A stretch of DNA of 64,000 nt from Apoderus coryli (lineage: Eukaryota > Arthropoda > Insecta > Coleoptera > Attelabidae), in contig OU452213.1 in the NCBI GenBank assembly GCA_911728435.2, positions 6,489,834-6,553,833 on the forward strand. The letters are read 5' to 3'. Position 1 is the stretch's first letter, and every line of letters starts with the position of its first letter. Positions 10,912 to 22,546 of the stretch are shown here, piece after piece. The notes under the pieces are model-generated. The model did no database searches, had not been told where the DNA came from, and worked only from the letters and a program-made list of their open reading frames with translations. The translations under genes were made by a program, and so were the position numbers.

Positions 10912-11130
10912 TTGAATGTGCCAAGTTTGTGCACAGAAATAGATCTTTCTTCGAGTTTTTCGAATCGTCACCCAGACGAGGTGGACATTCATATAGTGAT
11001 GCCCAGACACTCAACATCAGCTTTTCAGCGTGGCTCTTACTACATGTGTGCTATGATTTCCAATAGAATCCCTATCCTCTGTAAAAATTTGAGTAACAGA
11101 TTGTCTGTAAGTACTTCTAAAAAATAAAGA
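10912..11130 (+). pseudogene. probable LINE ORF2 C-terminus
   Basis: An open stretch ends with HIVMPRHSTSAFQRGSYYMC and a polar tail, then a stop and an AT-rich 3' UTR-like region. The P-R-x-S-T-x-x-x-Q-R pattern resembles the extreme C-terminus of Jockey/CR1 LINE proteins (as in NMPTMPRHTTTMFRRSF of the LINE at 62066-62985). No catalytic part remains, so the call rests on this short block. Confidence 0.45.
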
Positions 11131-12001
11131 GTACTTTATTCGCTCCAGGAATATCTCCAAGACCAGTTACTTTAATATTTTGTAGATACCAGTCCAATAT
11201 TTTTTTTGTGGTATTGTTTTGCTGTGTTATATTTTTATTGTGATTATTAATTTTGTTTTGTCTATGTCGCAGAAAATTTAATGTTATGTATTTTTTTAGT
11301 GACATAGAGTTTTTTTTTTATTTTAATCATAATATGTTTATACAATCTTTGTCCTAATGATACAATTAATTTTTTTAATTGTTTTTTTCATAGCTATATA
11401 AGGTAATTTTCACTGTTATATTATTTATTTATATTTGGTTGTTTTTATTCTTGATTTTAGGTCAATTTTTAATTAATAACTAAGATTCTTGTTTAGGTTT
11501 CGATCATATTTTGATCTTTGTCAAAAATTTCTGTATACATGGTGAAAATGATTTAAAAAATTTCCACAATTAACAGCAAATTGACAATACATATTTTATA
11601 TGTAAATTATTAAATTAATGATTATTTTTTAAATAATTTAGGAACCTCTAATGCTGATATACTAGTAAATTTATCGGTATAAGTAAGTAACAATTTGCAC
11701 TACAAGTTGAAACTTAATTAAAACTAAAAAAAAACGCATTACAAACACATCAAAACATACAAAGCAAAGCGGCATAATTATTCCTTAAAAAAAATCGTTT
11801 TTGATGTTTTTTAATGAATATGTATTCACGGTTTGCACATAATATGCAAGTACATTCAAGTAGGGGTCCGCCACACGTGAAACCCTTAGTTTTGTTGTTT
11901 TTTTTAACCCCTTATTTTGTGTGAGCCGACATAAGTGCTTGGAATTTCGTATAATGACACATTTTGGTTAGTAAAATTTATTTTGTTTTGTGTTAAAACT
12001 A
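11131..12001. other. AT-rich spacer
   Basis: Very T-rich on the plus strand. May include the decayed 3' UTR of the preceding LINE fragment. No gene seen. Confidence 0.5.
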
Positions 12002-12003
12002 TA

Positions 12004-12211
12004 CAGGGTGTCCAGTATTACTATTTTGATTATTATTACAAAATTTAAGTTGGTATAGTGATTAAGTAGGGTAGGAAATCCGCTTTTCTTTTCTCCCAGT
12101 TGTTTCACTGATCGTTGAAAATATTCAACAACATAAAATACGGATACACGGTAAAAAGATATTGAATAGGCATAAAAAAGGGCGACTTTTCTCCAATTTT
12201 AACACACCCTG
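12004..12211. mobile_element. 208-bp MITE candidate with CAGGGTGT ends
   Basis: CAGGGTGTCC at the left and AACACACCCTG at the right give 8-bp perfect terminal inverted repeats (CAGGGTGT/ACACCCTG). TA lies on each side (12002-12003, 12212-12213). Size, TA flanks and lack of coding capacity fit a Tc1/mariner-type MITE. The first seven terminal bases match the intact element at 8165, but the interior does not. Confidence 0.6.
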
Positions 12212-12779
12212 TATTTCTGTTATTTGAAAAGTAAAAGCGAAAAAATGGACCTACAATTTTCTTTTGCATATTTCAAATACAAAGCGAAACGTGCACGCCA
12301 CATTGTCGTCTATAGCTTCAACACTTAAACAAACAAAATTCTGGAGCAACACGTGAGCACGTGTTGCAACACCAAATTGCCGTTTCCGAATCCACAATAT
12401 CAACAAAAGCTGTGGAACACAGTACATAATATCACAAAATGTTTGTTACAATATGAATAACAGTCAGTAGTAGCCTACACTTGTTAACGAACTTTTCATT
12501 TTCATCGGCTTCTTTGCTAATTATTAATTTATTATGTAAACTATACTTATACGGCGTTTATTATATTGTAAAACCGCTTTCAGTTAAAGTACTTATAAAT
12601 AAATGTGACTCTAAATCTCTGTAATAGACAATTAGGCTTATTTTTAACTGCAAATTGTGTCATTTTATCGGTCTCAATGAAATAATTGAATTGCACTTGT
12701 TTCAACGTTTCTTCGGCATTATAAGACCTTCAACTGACTCAATATTTTGAAGTAATGTGATGCTCGGTAATCAATATAT

Positions 12780-14560
12780 TTAGCTGACCTTTTATCTTGC
12801 AACTTCGGAACAAGTATCCAATTTTTAAAGTTTCACCAGTGATTCATTTGTATTAAAATTCTCTAAACCCCAGTTTTCCAAAATTCTTAAGTCAATGTTA
12901 AACTCTAGTTGACCTTTTATCTTGCAACTTCGTAAATAGTACTCCAATTTATAAATTTTTACTAGTGATTGATTTTTAAAATTCTCTAAAACCCAGTTTT
13001 TTCTAAATTTCAAAAAGCTAGAACTAAAACCCACCTGAGTCAATGTTAGACTCTAGTTTACCTTTTCTCTTGCAACTTCCTAAATAGTACTCCAATTTTT
13101 AAAGTTTCACCAGTGATTAATTTGTATTAATATTATCTAAAACAGTTTTTTTAAAATCCTTAAAAAAATGTCCAAAATTTCAAAAAGCTTGAACTAAAAC
13201 CCACTTGAGTCAATGTTAAACTCTAGTTTACCTTTTCTCTTGCAACTTCCTCAATAGTACTCCAATTTCTAAAGTTTCACCAATGATTGATTTGTATTAA
13301 TATTCTCTAAAACAGTTTTTTAAAAATCCTTAAAAAATTTCCAAAATTTCAAAAAGCTTGAACTAAAACCCACTTGAGTCAATGTTAAACTCTAGTTTAC
13401 CTTTTCTCTTGCAACTTCCTAAATAGTACTCCAATTTCTAAAGTTTCACCAGTGATTGATTTGTATTAATATTCTCTAAAACAGTTTTTTTAAAATCCTT
13501 AAAAAAATGTCCAAAATTTCAAAAAGCTTGAACTAAAACCCACTTGAGTCAATGTTAAACTCTAGTTTACCTTTTCTCTTGCAACTTCCTAAATAGTACT
13601 CCAATTTTTAAAGTTTTACCAGTTGACTTGTATTAAAACTGTCTAAAACACAGTTTTTTCAAAAGCCTTAAATATATTTCTAAAATTTCAAAAATTTTGA
13701 ACTAAAACCCTCATGAGGCAATGTTAAACCCTAGTAGACCTTTTAAAGTGCAACTCGTAAATAGTAACCCAATTTTTAAAGTTTCACCAGTGGTTGATTT
13801 GTATTAAAATTCTCTAAAACACAATTTTTTTAAAATCCTTAACCATTTTTATAAAATTTCAAAAAGCTTGAACTAAAACCCTCATGAGTATAATTGACTT
13901 TTTATCTTGTAACTCCGTAAACAGTACTCCAATTTTTGAAGTTTCACCAGTGAATCATTTGTATTAAAATTCTCTAAAACACAATTTTTGAAAATCCTTA
14001 ACCATTTTTATAAAATTTCAAAAAGCTTGAACTAAAACCCTCATGAGTATAATTGACCTTTTATCTTGTAACTCCGTAAACAGTACTCCAATTTTTGAAG
14101 TTTCACCAGTGAATCATTTGTATTAAAATTCTCTAAAACACTATTTTTTAAAATCCTTAACCATTTTTATAAAATTTCAATAAGCTTGAACTAAAACCCA
14201 CTTGACTCAATGTTAACCTCTAGTTGACCTTTTCTCTTACAACTTCTTAAATAGTACCGCAATTTAAAAAAAAAAAAATCCAAAATTCTTAAACATTTTT
14301 CCAAAATTTCATAAAGCTTGAACTAAAATCCACGTGAGTCAATGTATCTTAAGTTTTATCTTGCAACTTCGTAAATAGTTAAACTTTCACAAGTGATCGA
14401 TTTGTATTAAAATTCTCAAAAGCAAAGTTTTTCCAAAATTTCAAAAAACTTGAACAAAACCCCTCGTGAGTAAATGTTGTTAGTTGACTTTCATCTTGCA
14501 CCTTCGTAAATAATACTCCAATTTTTTTAAATTCTCCCAACGAAAGGCAAAAATGCAGAT
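12780..14560. repeat. ~170-bp satellite, block A (diverged)
   Basis: About eleven monomers sharing TTGCAACTTC..TAAATAGTAC, AAGTTTCACCAGTGATTGAT, TCTCTAAAACACAGTTTTT and AAAAGCTTGAACTAAAACCC. The TTGCAACTTC landmark recurs at 13070, 13240, 13409 and 13579 (period about 170). Monomers at the left edge and after 13740 are shorter or more diverged (about 124-160). Isolated open frames inside have no meaning. Confidence 0.95.
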
Positions 14561-15340
14561 TAAATAAAAATATTAATAAAATATACAGGGTGTTCAGGAA
14601 AAAAAAATGTGTTGAATTTCGAAAAAAAAACTTGCTTTGATTGGGAGTTAAGTGGTTTAAATAATTTGGTTGTTTTTCAATATGATTAATTTCATTTTTC
14701 TTTCGTCAAATTTAAAGGTCTCTACATCAGAAAGTCGCCATCAAATGGCCACGAATAATCGTGAAAAACACTATACCTATCCACTGTCTGAAATCGCATG
14801 TATTATCAAAGTTGAAAATAAAAATTCCTAATACCGTAAATTGCGAATAATAATGTTTCAAAATCAACCATCAGCACATCCATAAAAGGTATGCAAACGG
14901 TAAGAGAGGGTTAGAGGGGCAACATGATGACAGCCTTGATTTAATATGAACAACGAACAGAAAAAACATTAAATTAGAAACCATAAAATTTTCAAATGCC
15001 GCACATTTATATATCTATCTAATGCGGTAGTCCTTTTGATTTTTCTTGTTTAAGATCAGTGTTCATTGAAATCGATGCGATAGAGGATAATTCAATAAAA
15101 GTTTTCCAAATCGTTAGATTTGTCAGGGTACTGGGGCCTTCTATCCCGTATGGCCACCAAGTTTTCCTAATCTCAATCCGTTAGATACTGGATAATGAGT
15201 GAAGCAAAAGTATATTTAAAAATGAAGAAGAACTTCAACCGAGAGTAGGAAATAATTTCGGAATCATCATGATCCGCACCCATTCCAAGAAGCCTAGGTT
15301 TTCCATAGAATAATGCATTATAATATACTCGTGGACATTG
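14561..15340. other. non-satellite insert between satellite blocks, part 1
   Basis: Begins with ATATACAGGGTGTTCAGG (14582-14599), a TA-CAGGG terminus like those of other elements here, so a DNA transposon or MITE may have entered the array. I did not find the matching right end. No gene recognised. Confidence 0.4.
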
Positions 15341-15425
15341 GCAAATTTTCGAGTAAAACTGGTGAATCTAAGGTCAAACTTCAATCCTAGAGAATTGTGA
15401 AAACTCCTTGTAAATGGTGAATATT
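15341..15425 (+). repeat. stray copy of the 57-bp satellite family
   Basis: Contains GTAAAACTGGTGAATCTAAG and CCTAGAGAATTGTG, the diagnostic parts of the 57-bp monomer found in bulk at 20390-21640. Confidence 0.65.
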
Positions 15426-15660
15426 CCGAATACTTCCTTATTTTTTTTTAGTTTGTTTATTGTTATTTGTTTTCTTTTTTATTCTGTGTTAATATCAAGC
15501 AAATAAAATTAAATTAAAACTTAGATCTTATGAGAATCACAAACAACTCCAATATCCAAATCCAAAAATGGTTTAAAAAATATTATCTTTGTGAAAAAAA
15601 AAAGTGGCACGCCCTCTAGAGACGCTCGTATATAGGTATATTTTTTTGACACGGAATGAT

Positions 15661-15778
15661 ATTTGATCTATCGTTTTATCTTAAACCCTCTGCACAATAA
15701 TTTGAAAAATATCGCTTATAAAATAAATTAGGAATAAAAATAATTTAATTTTGTTCTTAATAATTGTACAACATTTAA
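15661..15778 (+). repeat. left direct repeat bracketing satellite block B
   Basis: ATTTGATCTA...ACAATAATTTGAAAAATATC...TAATTTAATTTTGTTCTTAA...TAATTGTA recurs in the same orientation at 18753-18870, immediately outside the other end of the array. Confidence 0.85.
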
Positions 15779-18745
15779 AATTTCAAAAAGCCTGACCTAA
15801 AACCCCCGTGAGTCAATGCTAAACTCTAGTTGACCTTTGTCCTTACAACTTCTTAAATAGTACCGCAGTTTTGAAAGTTTCACCCAGTGATTGATTTGAA
15901 TTAAAATTCTCTAAAACACAGTTTACTCAAAATTCTTAAATATTTTTTCAAAATTTCAAAAAGTTTGAACTAAAACCCTCGTGAGTCATTGCTAAACTCT
16001 AGTTGACCGTTTCTCTTACAACTTCGTTAATAGTACAGCAATTTTTAAAGTTTCACCAGTTATTGATTTGTATTAAAATTCTCTAAAACACAGTTTTTCC
16101 AAAATTCTTAAACATTTTTCAAAATTTTCAAAAGCTTGAACTAAAGCTTTCGTGAGTCAACTTCTTAAATAGTGCCGCAATTTTGAAAGTTTCACCAGTG
16201 AATGATTTGTATTAAAATTCTCTAAAACACAGTTTATTCAAAATTCTTAAATATTTTTTCAAAATGCTTGAACTAAAACACTCGTGAGTCATTGCTAAAC
16301 TCTAGTTGACCGTTTCTCTTACAACTTCGTAAATAGTACAGCAATTTTTAAAGTTTCACCAGTGATTGATTTGTATTAAAATTCTCTAAAACACAGTTTT
16401 TCCAAAATTCTTTAACATTTTTCAAAATTTTCAAAAGCTTGAACTAAAGCTTTCGTGAGTCAACTTCTTAAATAGTGCCGCAATTTTGAAAGTTTCACCA
16501 GTGAATGATTTGTATTAAAATTCTCTAAAACACAGTTTTTTCAAAATTCTTAGTTTTTCAAAATTTCAAAAAGTTTGAACTAAAACCCTCGTGAGTCATT
16601 GCTAAACTCTAGTGGACCGTTTCTCTTGCAACTTCGTAAATAGTACAGCAATTTTTAAAGTTTCACCAGTGATTGATTTGTATTACAATTCTCTAAAACA
16701 CAGTTTTTCCAAAATTCTTAAACATTTTTCGAAATTTTCAAAAGATTGAACTAAAGCTTTCGTGAGTCAACTTCTTAAATAGTGCCGCAATTTTGAAAGT
16801 TTCACCAGTGAATGATTTGTATTAAAATTCTCTAAAACACAGTTTATTCAAAATTCTTAAATATTTTTTCAAAATGCTTGAACTAAAACACTCGTGAGTC
16901 ATTGCTAAACTCTAGTTGACCGTTTCTCTTACAACTTCGTAAATAGTACAGCAATTTTTAAAGTTTCACCAGTGATTGATTTGTATTAAAATTCTCTAAA
17001 ACACAGTTTTTCCAAAATTCTTTAACATTTTTCAAAATTTTCAAAAGCTTGAACTAAAGCTTTCGTGAGTCAACTTCTTAAATAGTGCCGCAATTTTGAA
17101 AGTTTCACCAGTGAATGATTTGTATTAAAATTCTCTAAAACACAGTTTTTTCAAAATTCTTAGTTTTTCAAAATTTCAAAAAGTTTGAACTAAAACCCTC
17201 GTGAGTCATTGCTAAACTCTAGTGGACCGTTTCTCTTGCAACTTCGTAAATAGTACAGCAATTTTTAAAGTTTCACCAGTGATTGATTTGTATTACAATT
17301 CTCTAAAACACAGTTTTTCCAAAATTCTTAAACATTTTTCAAAATTTTCAAAAGATTGAACTAAAGCTTTCGTGAGTCAACTTCTTAAATAGTGCCGCAA
17401 TTTTGAAAGTTTCACCAGTGAATGATTTGTATTAAAATTCTCTAAAACACAGTTTTTTCAAAATTCTTAGTTTTTCAAAATTTCAAAAAGTTTGAACTAA
17501 AACCCTCGTGAGTCATTGCTAAACTCTAGTGGACCGTTTCTCTTGCAACTTCGTAAATAGTACAGCAATTTTTAAAGTTTCACCAGTGATTGATTTGTAT
17601 TAAAATTCTCTAAAACACAGTTTTTCCAAAATTCTTAAACATTTTTCAAAATTTTCAAAAGCTTGAACTAAAGCTTTCGTGAGTCAACTTCTTAAATAGT
17701 GCCGCAATTTTGAAAGTTTGTCCAGTGAATGATTTGAATTAAAATTCTCTAAAGCACAGTTATTTCAAAATTCTTAAATATTTTTTCAAAATTTCAAAAA
17801 GTTTGAACTAAAACCCTCGTGAGTCATTGCTAAACTCTAGTTGACCGTTTCTCTTACAACTTCGTAAATAGTACAGCAATTTTTAAAGTTTCACCAGTGA
17901 TTGATTTGTATTACAATTCTCTAAAACACAGTTTTTCCAAAATTCTTAAACATTTTTCAAAATTTTCAAAAGCTTGAACTAAAGCTTTCGTGAGTCAACT
18001 TCTTAAATAGTGCCGCAATTTTGAAAGTTTCACCAGTGAATGATTTGTATTAACTCTAAAACACAGTTTTTTCAAAATTCTTAAATATTTTTTCAAAATT
18101 TAAAAAACTTTGAACTAAAACCCTCGTGAGTCATTGCTAAACTCTAGTTGACCGTTTCTAGTACAACTTCGTAAATAGTACAGCAATTTTTAAAGTTTCA
18201 CCAGTGATTGATTTGTATTAAAATTCTCTAAAACACAGTTTTTTCAAAATTCTTAAACATTTTTCAAAATTTTCAAAAGCTTGAACTAAAGCTTTCGTGA
18301 GTCAACTTCTTAAATAGTGCCGCAAATTTGAAAGTTTCACCAGTGAATGATTTGTATTAAAATTCTCTAAAACACAGTTTTTTCAAAATTTCAAAAAGTT
18401 TGAACTAAAACCCTCGTGAGTCATTGCTAAACTCTAGTTGACCGTTTCTCTTACAACTTCGTAAATAGTACAGCAATTTTTAAAGTTTCACCAGTGATTG
18501 ATTTGTATTACAATTCTCTAAAACACAGTTTTTTCAAAAATCTTAAACATTTTTCAAAATTTTCAAAAGCTTGAACTAAAGCTTTCGTGAGTCAACTTCT
18601 TAAATAGTGCCGCAATTTTGAAAGTTTTACCAGTGAATGATTTGTATTAACACAGTTTATTCAAAATTCTTAAATATTTTTTCAAAATTTCAAAATTCTT
18701 GAACTAAAACCGTCGTGAGTCAAAGTTACACTCTTGTTGTCCTTT
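15779..18745. repeat. ~170-bp satellite, block B, with 305/610-bp higher-order repeat
   Basis: Same monomer family as block A but organised as a dimer. A long monomer (with GTGAGTCATTGCTAAACTCT) alternates with a short one in which the joint reads GCTTTCGTGAGTCAACTTCT, about 30 bases shorter. The short-joint landmark CGTGAGTCAACTTC sits at 16151, 16454, 16761, 17064, 17371, 17678, 17989, 18296 and 18596, a 300-311-bp period. The 303/307 alternation and two distinct long-monomer types (TTTATTCAAAATTC versus TTTTTTCAAAATTCTTAGTT) make 16151-16761 and 16761-17371 near-identical 610-bp four-monomer units. Confidence 0.95.
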
Positions 18746-18752
18746 TCAATCA

Positions 18753-18870
18753 TATTTGATCTAACGTTATTATCGTTATCGTACAATAATTTGAAAAATA
18801 TCGCTTATTAATCAATTAGAAATAAAAATAATTTAATTTTGTTCTTAATAATTGTATAATAAACATTTAC
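18753..18870 (+). repeat. right direct repeat bracketing satellite block B
   Basis: Partner of 15661-15778; the core ACAATAATTTGAAAAATATC and TAATTTAATTTTGTTCTTAA match exactly. Confidence 0.85.
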
Positions 18871-18984
18871 AAAGTCAAAAGGAATACTCCAATTATTGTA
18901 GTTACACAAATATATCATTATATTCATGCAATTTTTGTGTGAATCACAACAATAAGTAACAGACATCTACTATTATACACAAAA

Positions 18985-19035
18985 AACAAACCAACGTTTC
19001 GATGGATATGTTGCAATTATCTTCAAGGTTACACG
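18985..19035 (-). other. TGAAGA...CGAAACGTTG motif
   Basis: On the minus strand TTGAAGATAATTGCAACA is followed by TATCCATCGAAACGTTGG. It resembles the centre of the fold-back elements at 35305 and 59128 (GTCGAAACGTCG), but here no long flanking arms are visible. Confidence 0.4.
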
Positions 19036-19199
19036 AATTTTCTACTTAACCGAGATTAAATGGCAATTACCAACTGCCTACCCACGAAATTCTTAAGTGC
19101 AAATTCTAAACAATATTAACTAGATGTGAACATAAATATCGAATCTCTCATCAATTTGCTCTCTTCAGAGACTCATAATAATAATTAATTTTTTCCGCA

Positions 19200-19520
19200 A
19201 TCATCACAACTATCCCCCAAAAAATTGTCAAAATTTCCCACCCAATTTTAGTTTTACAGCAATTTTAACAATTTTCTAGGATTCAGTTTTGACCTTAGAA
19301 TCACCAGTTTTACGGGAAAATTTGCCAATTTCTATGATCCATGGTGTTCATAATATCAAAATTAGGTTTTAAAAAAATTGACAAAATTTTCCAAGTTTCC
19401 CACAAGACTAGATGTTCTAACAGTTTCGACCTTAGACCAACCATAGAAGTTTGTTAAAATTTCATGTAAAACTGGTGGTTTTACGGTCAAAACTGATGCC
19501 TCAAAATTGTCAAAATTCCC
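19200..19520 (-). repeat. 57-bp satellite family, inverted block
   Basis: GACCTTAGAATCACCAGTTTTACGGG and similar strings are the reverse complement of the monomer at 20390-21640 (CCCGTAAAACTGGTGGATCT). Four or five degenerate units; the last part (19460-19500) returns to the forward orientation. Confidence 0.7.
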
Positions 19521-19549
19521 TTAAGAAAGCACCTGACCTACTATCACTC

Positions 19550-20150
19550 AATAGGGATAAGTCTAGCCTCATTATATCAACGCTTGTTTATCATTCCACC
19601 CCTGTAACTTCAAACACCCTAAATAGGAAAAAATATATGTCACCCACTCGTCCCTAAAAACACCTTCTTCCGCTGTCCTCCCCCGCCCTTCCTAGATCCT
19701 ACAGTCCCCCGCTTCTTTCGCCCAAATATTCGTTATATATGAAAAACCAGTTTTGACAGCGCTTGTGCTTATGACTAGTATGTGTGCAATTGTAGAGAGA
19801 GGGTCTAAGAAGCCGAGCCACTATTGATCGCATTTTTTGATCCCTTTCCGCATATAGACCCCCACCGCCCTCACAACCCTACCCCCTTTCCGTCTCTTTC
19901 TCTTTCCCCCACGGCATCCAAAACTCACCCTTTTAATGCATCCGATAACTGTGCAGTTCCTCTGCATTTTTACACTCACAGAAGGCACCGAAATTATCCG
20001 ATGTCGTCGGTGCTTCCATGGTGTATTTTTTTCGGGAGGGTAGTGGGTGGTTTGAGCATAGACGGTTTAAAGACGAAGTACGGGGTAGAAGGGAAGAAGC
20101 GATGGCTAGGATTACGTGTACATATTGGAAAAAGGTATATTTTATAGATT
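19550..20150. other. C-rich island in AT-rich background
   Basis: Runs such as CCGCTGTCCTCCCCCGCCCT and TACCCCCTTTCCGTCTCTTT make this one of the most GC-rich parts of the window. It is bracketed by the two blocks of the 57-bp satellite. A frame of 107 codons (19824-20147) has no recognised domain. It could be host non-coding DNA (promoter or 5' UTR of a gene such as the exon candidate at 22403), but nothing proves this. Confidence 0.3.
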
Positions 20151-20389
20151 ATTTAGGGCAGAACAAATTTTGATATACCTATCTTTGCATATTCGAAAGG
20201 ATATATCATACTTATGAATCCCTAATTAATAATATTTTTCGATTGCAGCATTATTTTTTTGGCTTAATCTCGAACCGGATCTAGGTATGCTTCTTTGAAC
20301 AAATAAATCACTATCGGAAACAATCTAAAGTTTTATAAAATAGCTGTGCCTCGAATAGTAAAAATTATTCCAATATAACTTTTTCGTAA

Positions 20390-21640
20390 AATTGCTGTTC
20401 ATAAAAGTAAAACTAGGCCCTAATAGGTCAAAACCAGATGTTCGAAAATCGAGTAAACTAAAATTGTTTAAAAAAGTGTACCGCACAATAAAAAATGTTC
20501 AAAATTCCCCTTAAAACTATTGAATTTAAGGTCAAATCTGAGAAATAAGAACTTGGCAAAATTATCTATAAAGCTGCTGTTAATATAATATCAAAATTGG
20601 AGCCTGGAAAATAGGCAAACTTTCTGTAAAACTTGATTGTTCTAAGCTCCAAAGAAGATTCTAGAAAATTAGTTTCTCTTAAAACTTTTGATTCTAAAGT
20701 GAAAACTCGACCATAGAAAATTGGCCAAATTTCCCGTAAAACTGGTGGATCTATTTAAAATCAAAATTGTACCGTAGACCATTTTATTAATTTCCCATAA
20801 AACCGTTGATCTTAAAGTCAAATCCGGACCATGTAATACTGGCAAAATCCAAACCTGCTGTTCATAATATCCAAACTGGATCTAGAAAATAGGTTATGAT
20901 TTCAAAAGTAGACCCTATAGAAAATTGGAAAAATATTCCGTAAAACATGTAGATCTAAGGTTAGAACTGTACCCTAGAATATTGTCAAAATTTCTCTTAA
21001 AACTTTGATTATGAGGTTAAAAGCTGTACCATAGAAAATTGGTAAAATTATCTGTAAAGCTGCTGTTCATAACACCCAAACTAGAACCTAGAAAATAGGT
21101 AGACTTTCCTGTAAAACTACAGGTTTCGATTACAAAAGTAGACCCTATAGAAAATTGGTAAAATATTCCGTAAAACTGGTAGATCTAAGGTTAGAACTGT
21201 ACCCTAGAATATTGTCAACATTTCTCTTAAAACTTTGATTATGAGATTAAAAGCTGTACCAAAGAAAATTGGTAAAATTATCTGTAAAGGTGCTGTTCAT
21301 AATATCCACACTGGAACCTAGAAAATAGGTAGACTTTCCTGTAAAACTGAAACCAAGAAAATTTTCCTGTAAAGCTGGTTGTCCTATGTTCAACAGTAGA
21401 CCCTAGAAAAGTAAAGCTGCTCTTTATAATACTTAATCCCTTAAAACTACTGATTCTAAGGTAAAATTTCTTCTAACATCGGGGCTGGGCCCTGAAAAAT
21501 TGTCCACACTTTCTGTAAAGCTGCCTATACTAAACCCTATAGGAAATCTGCAAAATTTCCGGTATAACTGTTGCTTTTAAGTTCAAAGCTGGTGCATAGA
21601 CAATTTTTCTATAAAGTTAGCTGACAAACTTTCCTTTAGC
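20390..21640 (+). repeat. 57-bp satellite with 230-bp higher-order unit
   Basis: Monomers begin GAAAATTGGTAAAATT and run 57, 57, 57 and 59 bases in sequence, giving a 230-bp four-monomer unit. The landmark GTAGATCTAAGGTTAGAACT recurs at 20949 and 21179. About 20 monomers, strongly diverged at both ends. Confidence 0.85.
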
Positions 21641-21689
21641 CAGTTTCCAATCAAAATAAAGACGGCTAAGCGACTAATCCACTAAACTA

Positions 21690-21910
21690 CATGGCAATTT
21701 TGCAACAAAGATATTATCCACAGAAAATAGTAACAATAATAATACGACGACGTCCGACGATGGATAATAAGTACATCCAAACTACACAGACTGTTTTTCG
21801 TGATGATGAGAGAACAAGAAGGAAGGGGACGAAATGCAAGTGCATACGAGCGCCGACTGGCGTCGCACTTGTTGCGTCACAATATGACGTTACGAGTCGC
21901 TAGTAGTGAT
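21690..21910 (+). promoter_or_regulatory. possible promoter-like GC-richer segment
   Basis: Contains clustered GCGTCAC and TGACGTTA strings (about 21873-21895), which resemble CREB/ATF-type sites, in a locally GC-rich stretch 500-700 bp upstream of the exon candidate. An incidental 70-codon frame crosses it. This is inference only. Confidence 0.25.
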
Positions 21911-22402
21911 ACAGACCACCATTCATACACAACAAAATTTTGTACACTTTAGTAGAGATATTATTGTTAAAATCGTATTTTAAAAACAAAAAAATAAACT
22001 TTATCGGCGCTTAATATTTTTTTTCTTGTGTTATAAAAATGTAAATTAAACAAGATTTCATTTTTCCGAAACAACACTAACTAATAAGAATGTAGTACAC
22101 CGGTAAAATATCGATACTTAGTGTGATTTCTTATTTCAGATTCAAAACTACGGACATTCCAAAACTATGGCAAAACAAAAATGGATAAATTCCTGATCAT
22201 CAATAATTAATTGTGTGATAAAAATAATTTTAATAGACAAAATATACACCGACCTATAGTGACATTTTATTTCCAGAATTTTTATGTTGTGAAAAATTAA
22301 AATCCAAAAATTAATTTAGTGTTAAAGTAATGAATGATTCTTATATTTTGATGCAATGGGTACAGTCAAGAAAATCAGTGTTGTTATTAATAATTTTCTT
22401 AG

Positions 22403-22540
22403 GTTTAGTAAATTTGAATATTTAAAAACATCGTTGTTCGTTAAAAATGGCGGAATGTACTTATACGCGTTGTCTACAACAGAAACGGAACATTAGAAGA
22501 GAACTACAAAAATGGACAAAAAATATGGTTCATATCGTTG
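22403..22540 (+). CDS. putative first coding exon of an unidentified host gene
   Basis: The ATG at 22447 has A at -3 and G at +4. It opens 31 codons (MAECTYTRCLQQKRNIRREL, then QKWTKNMVHIV) plus one base, ending at a consensus 5' splice site GTAAGT (22541-22546). Upstream, TAATTTTCTTAG (22391-22402) would serve as a 3' splice site, so this may be an internal exon carrying the start codon; otherwise the 5' UTR extends further upstream. The peptide is charged, Cys-containing and predicted helical, quite unlike the transposon fragments nearby. I cannot name the protein and found no convincing downstream exon, so the gene would have to continue across a long intron. Confidence 0.45.
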
Positions 22541-22546
22541 GTAAGT

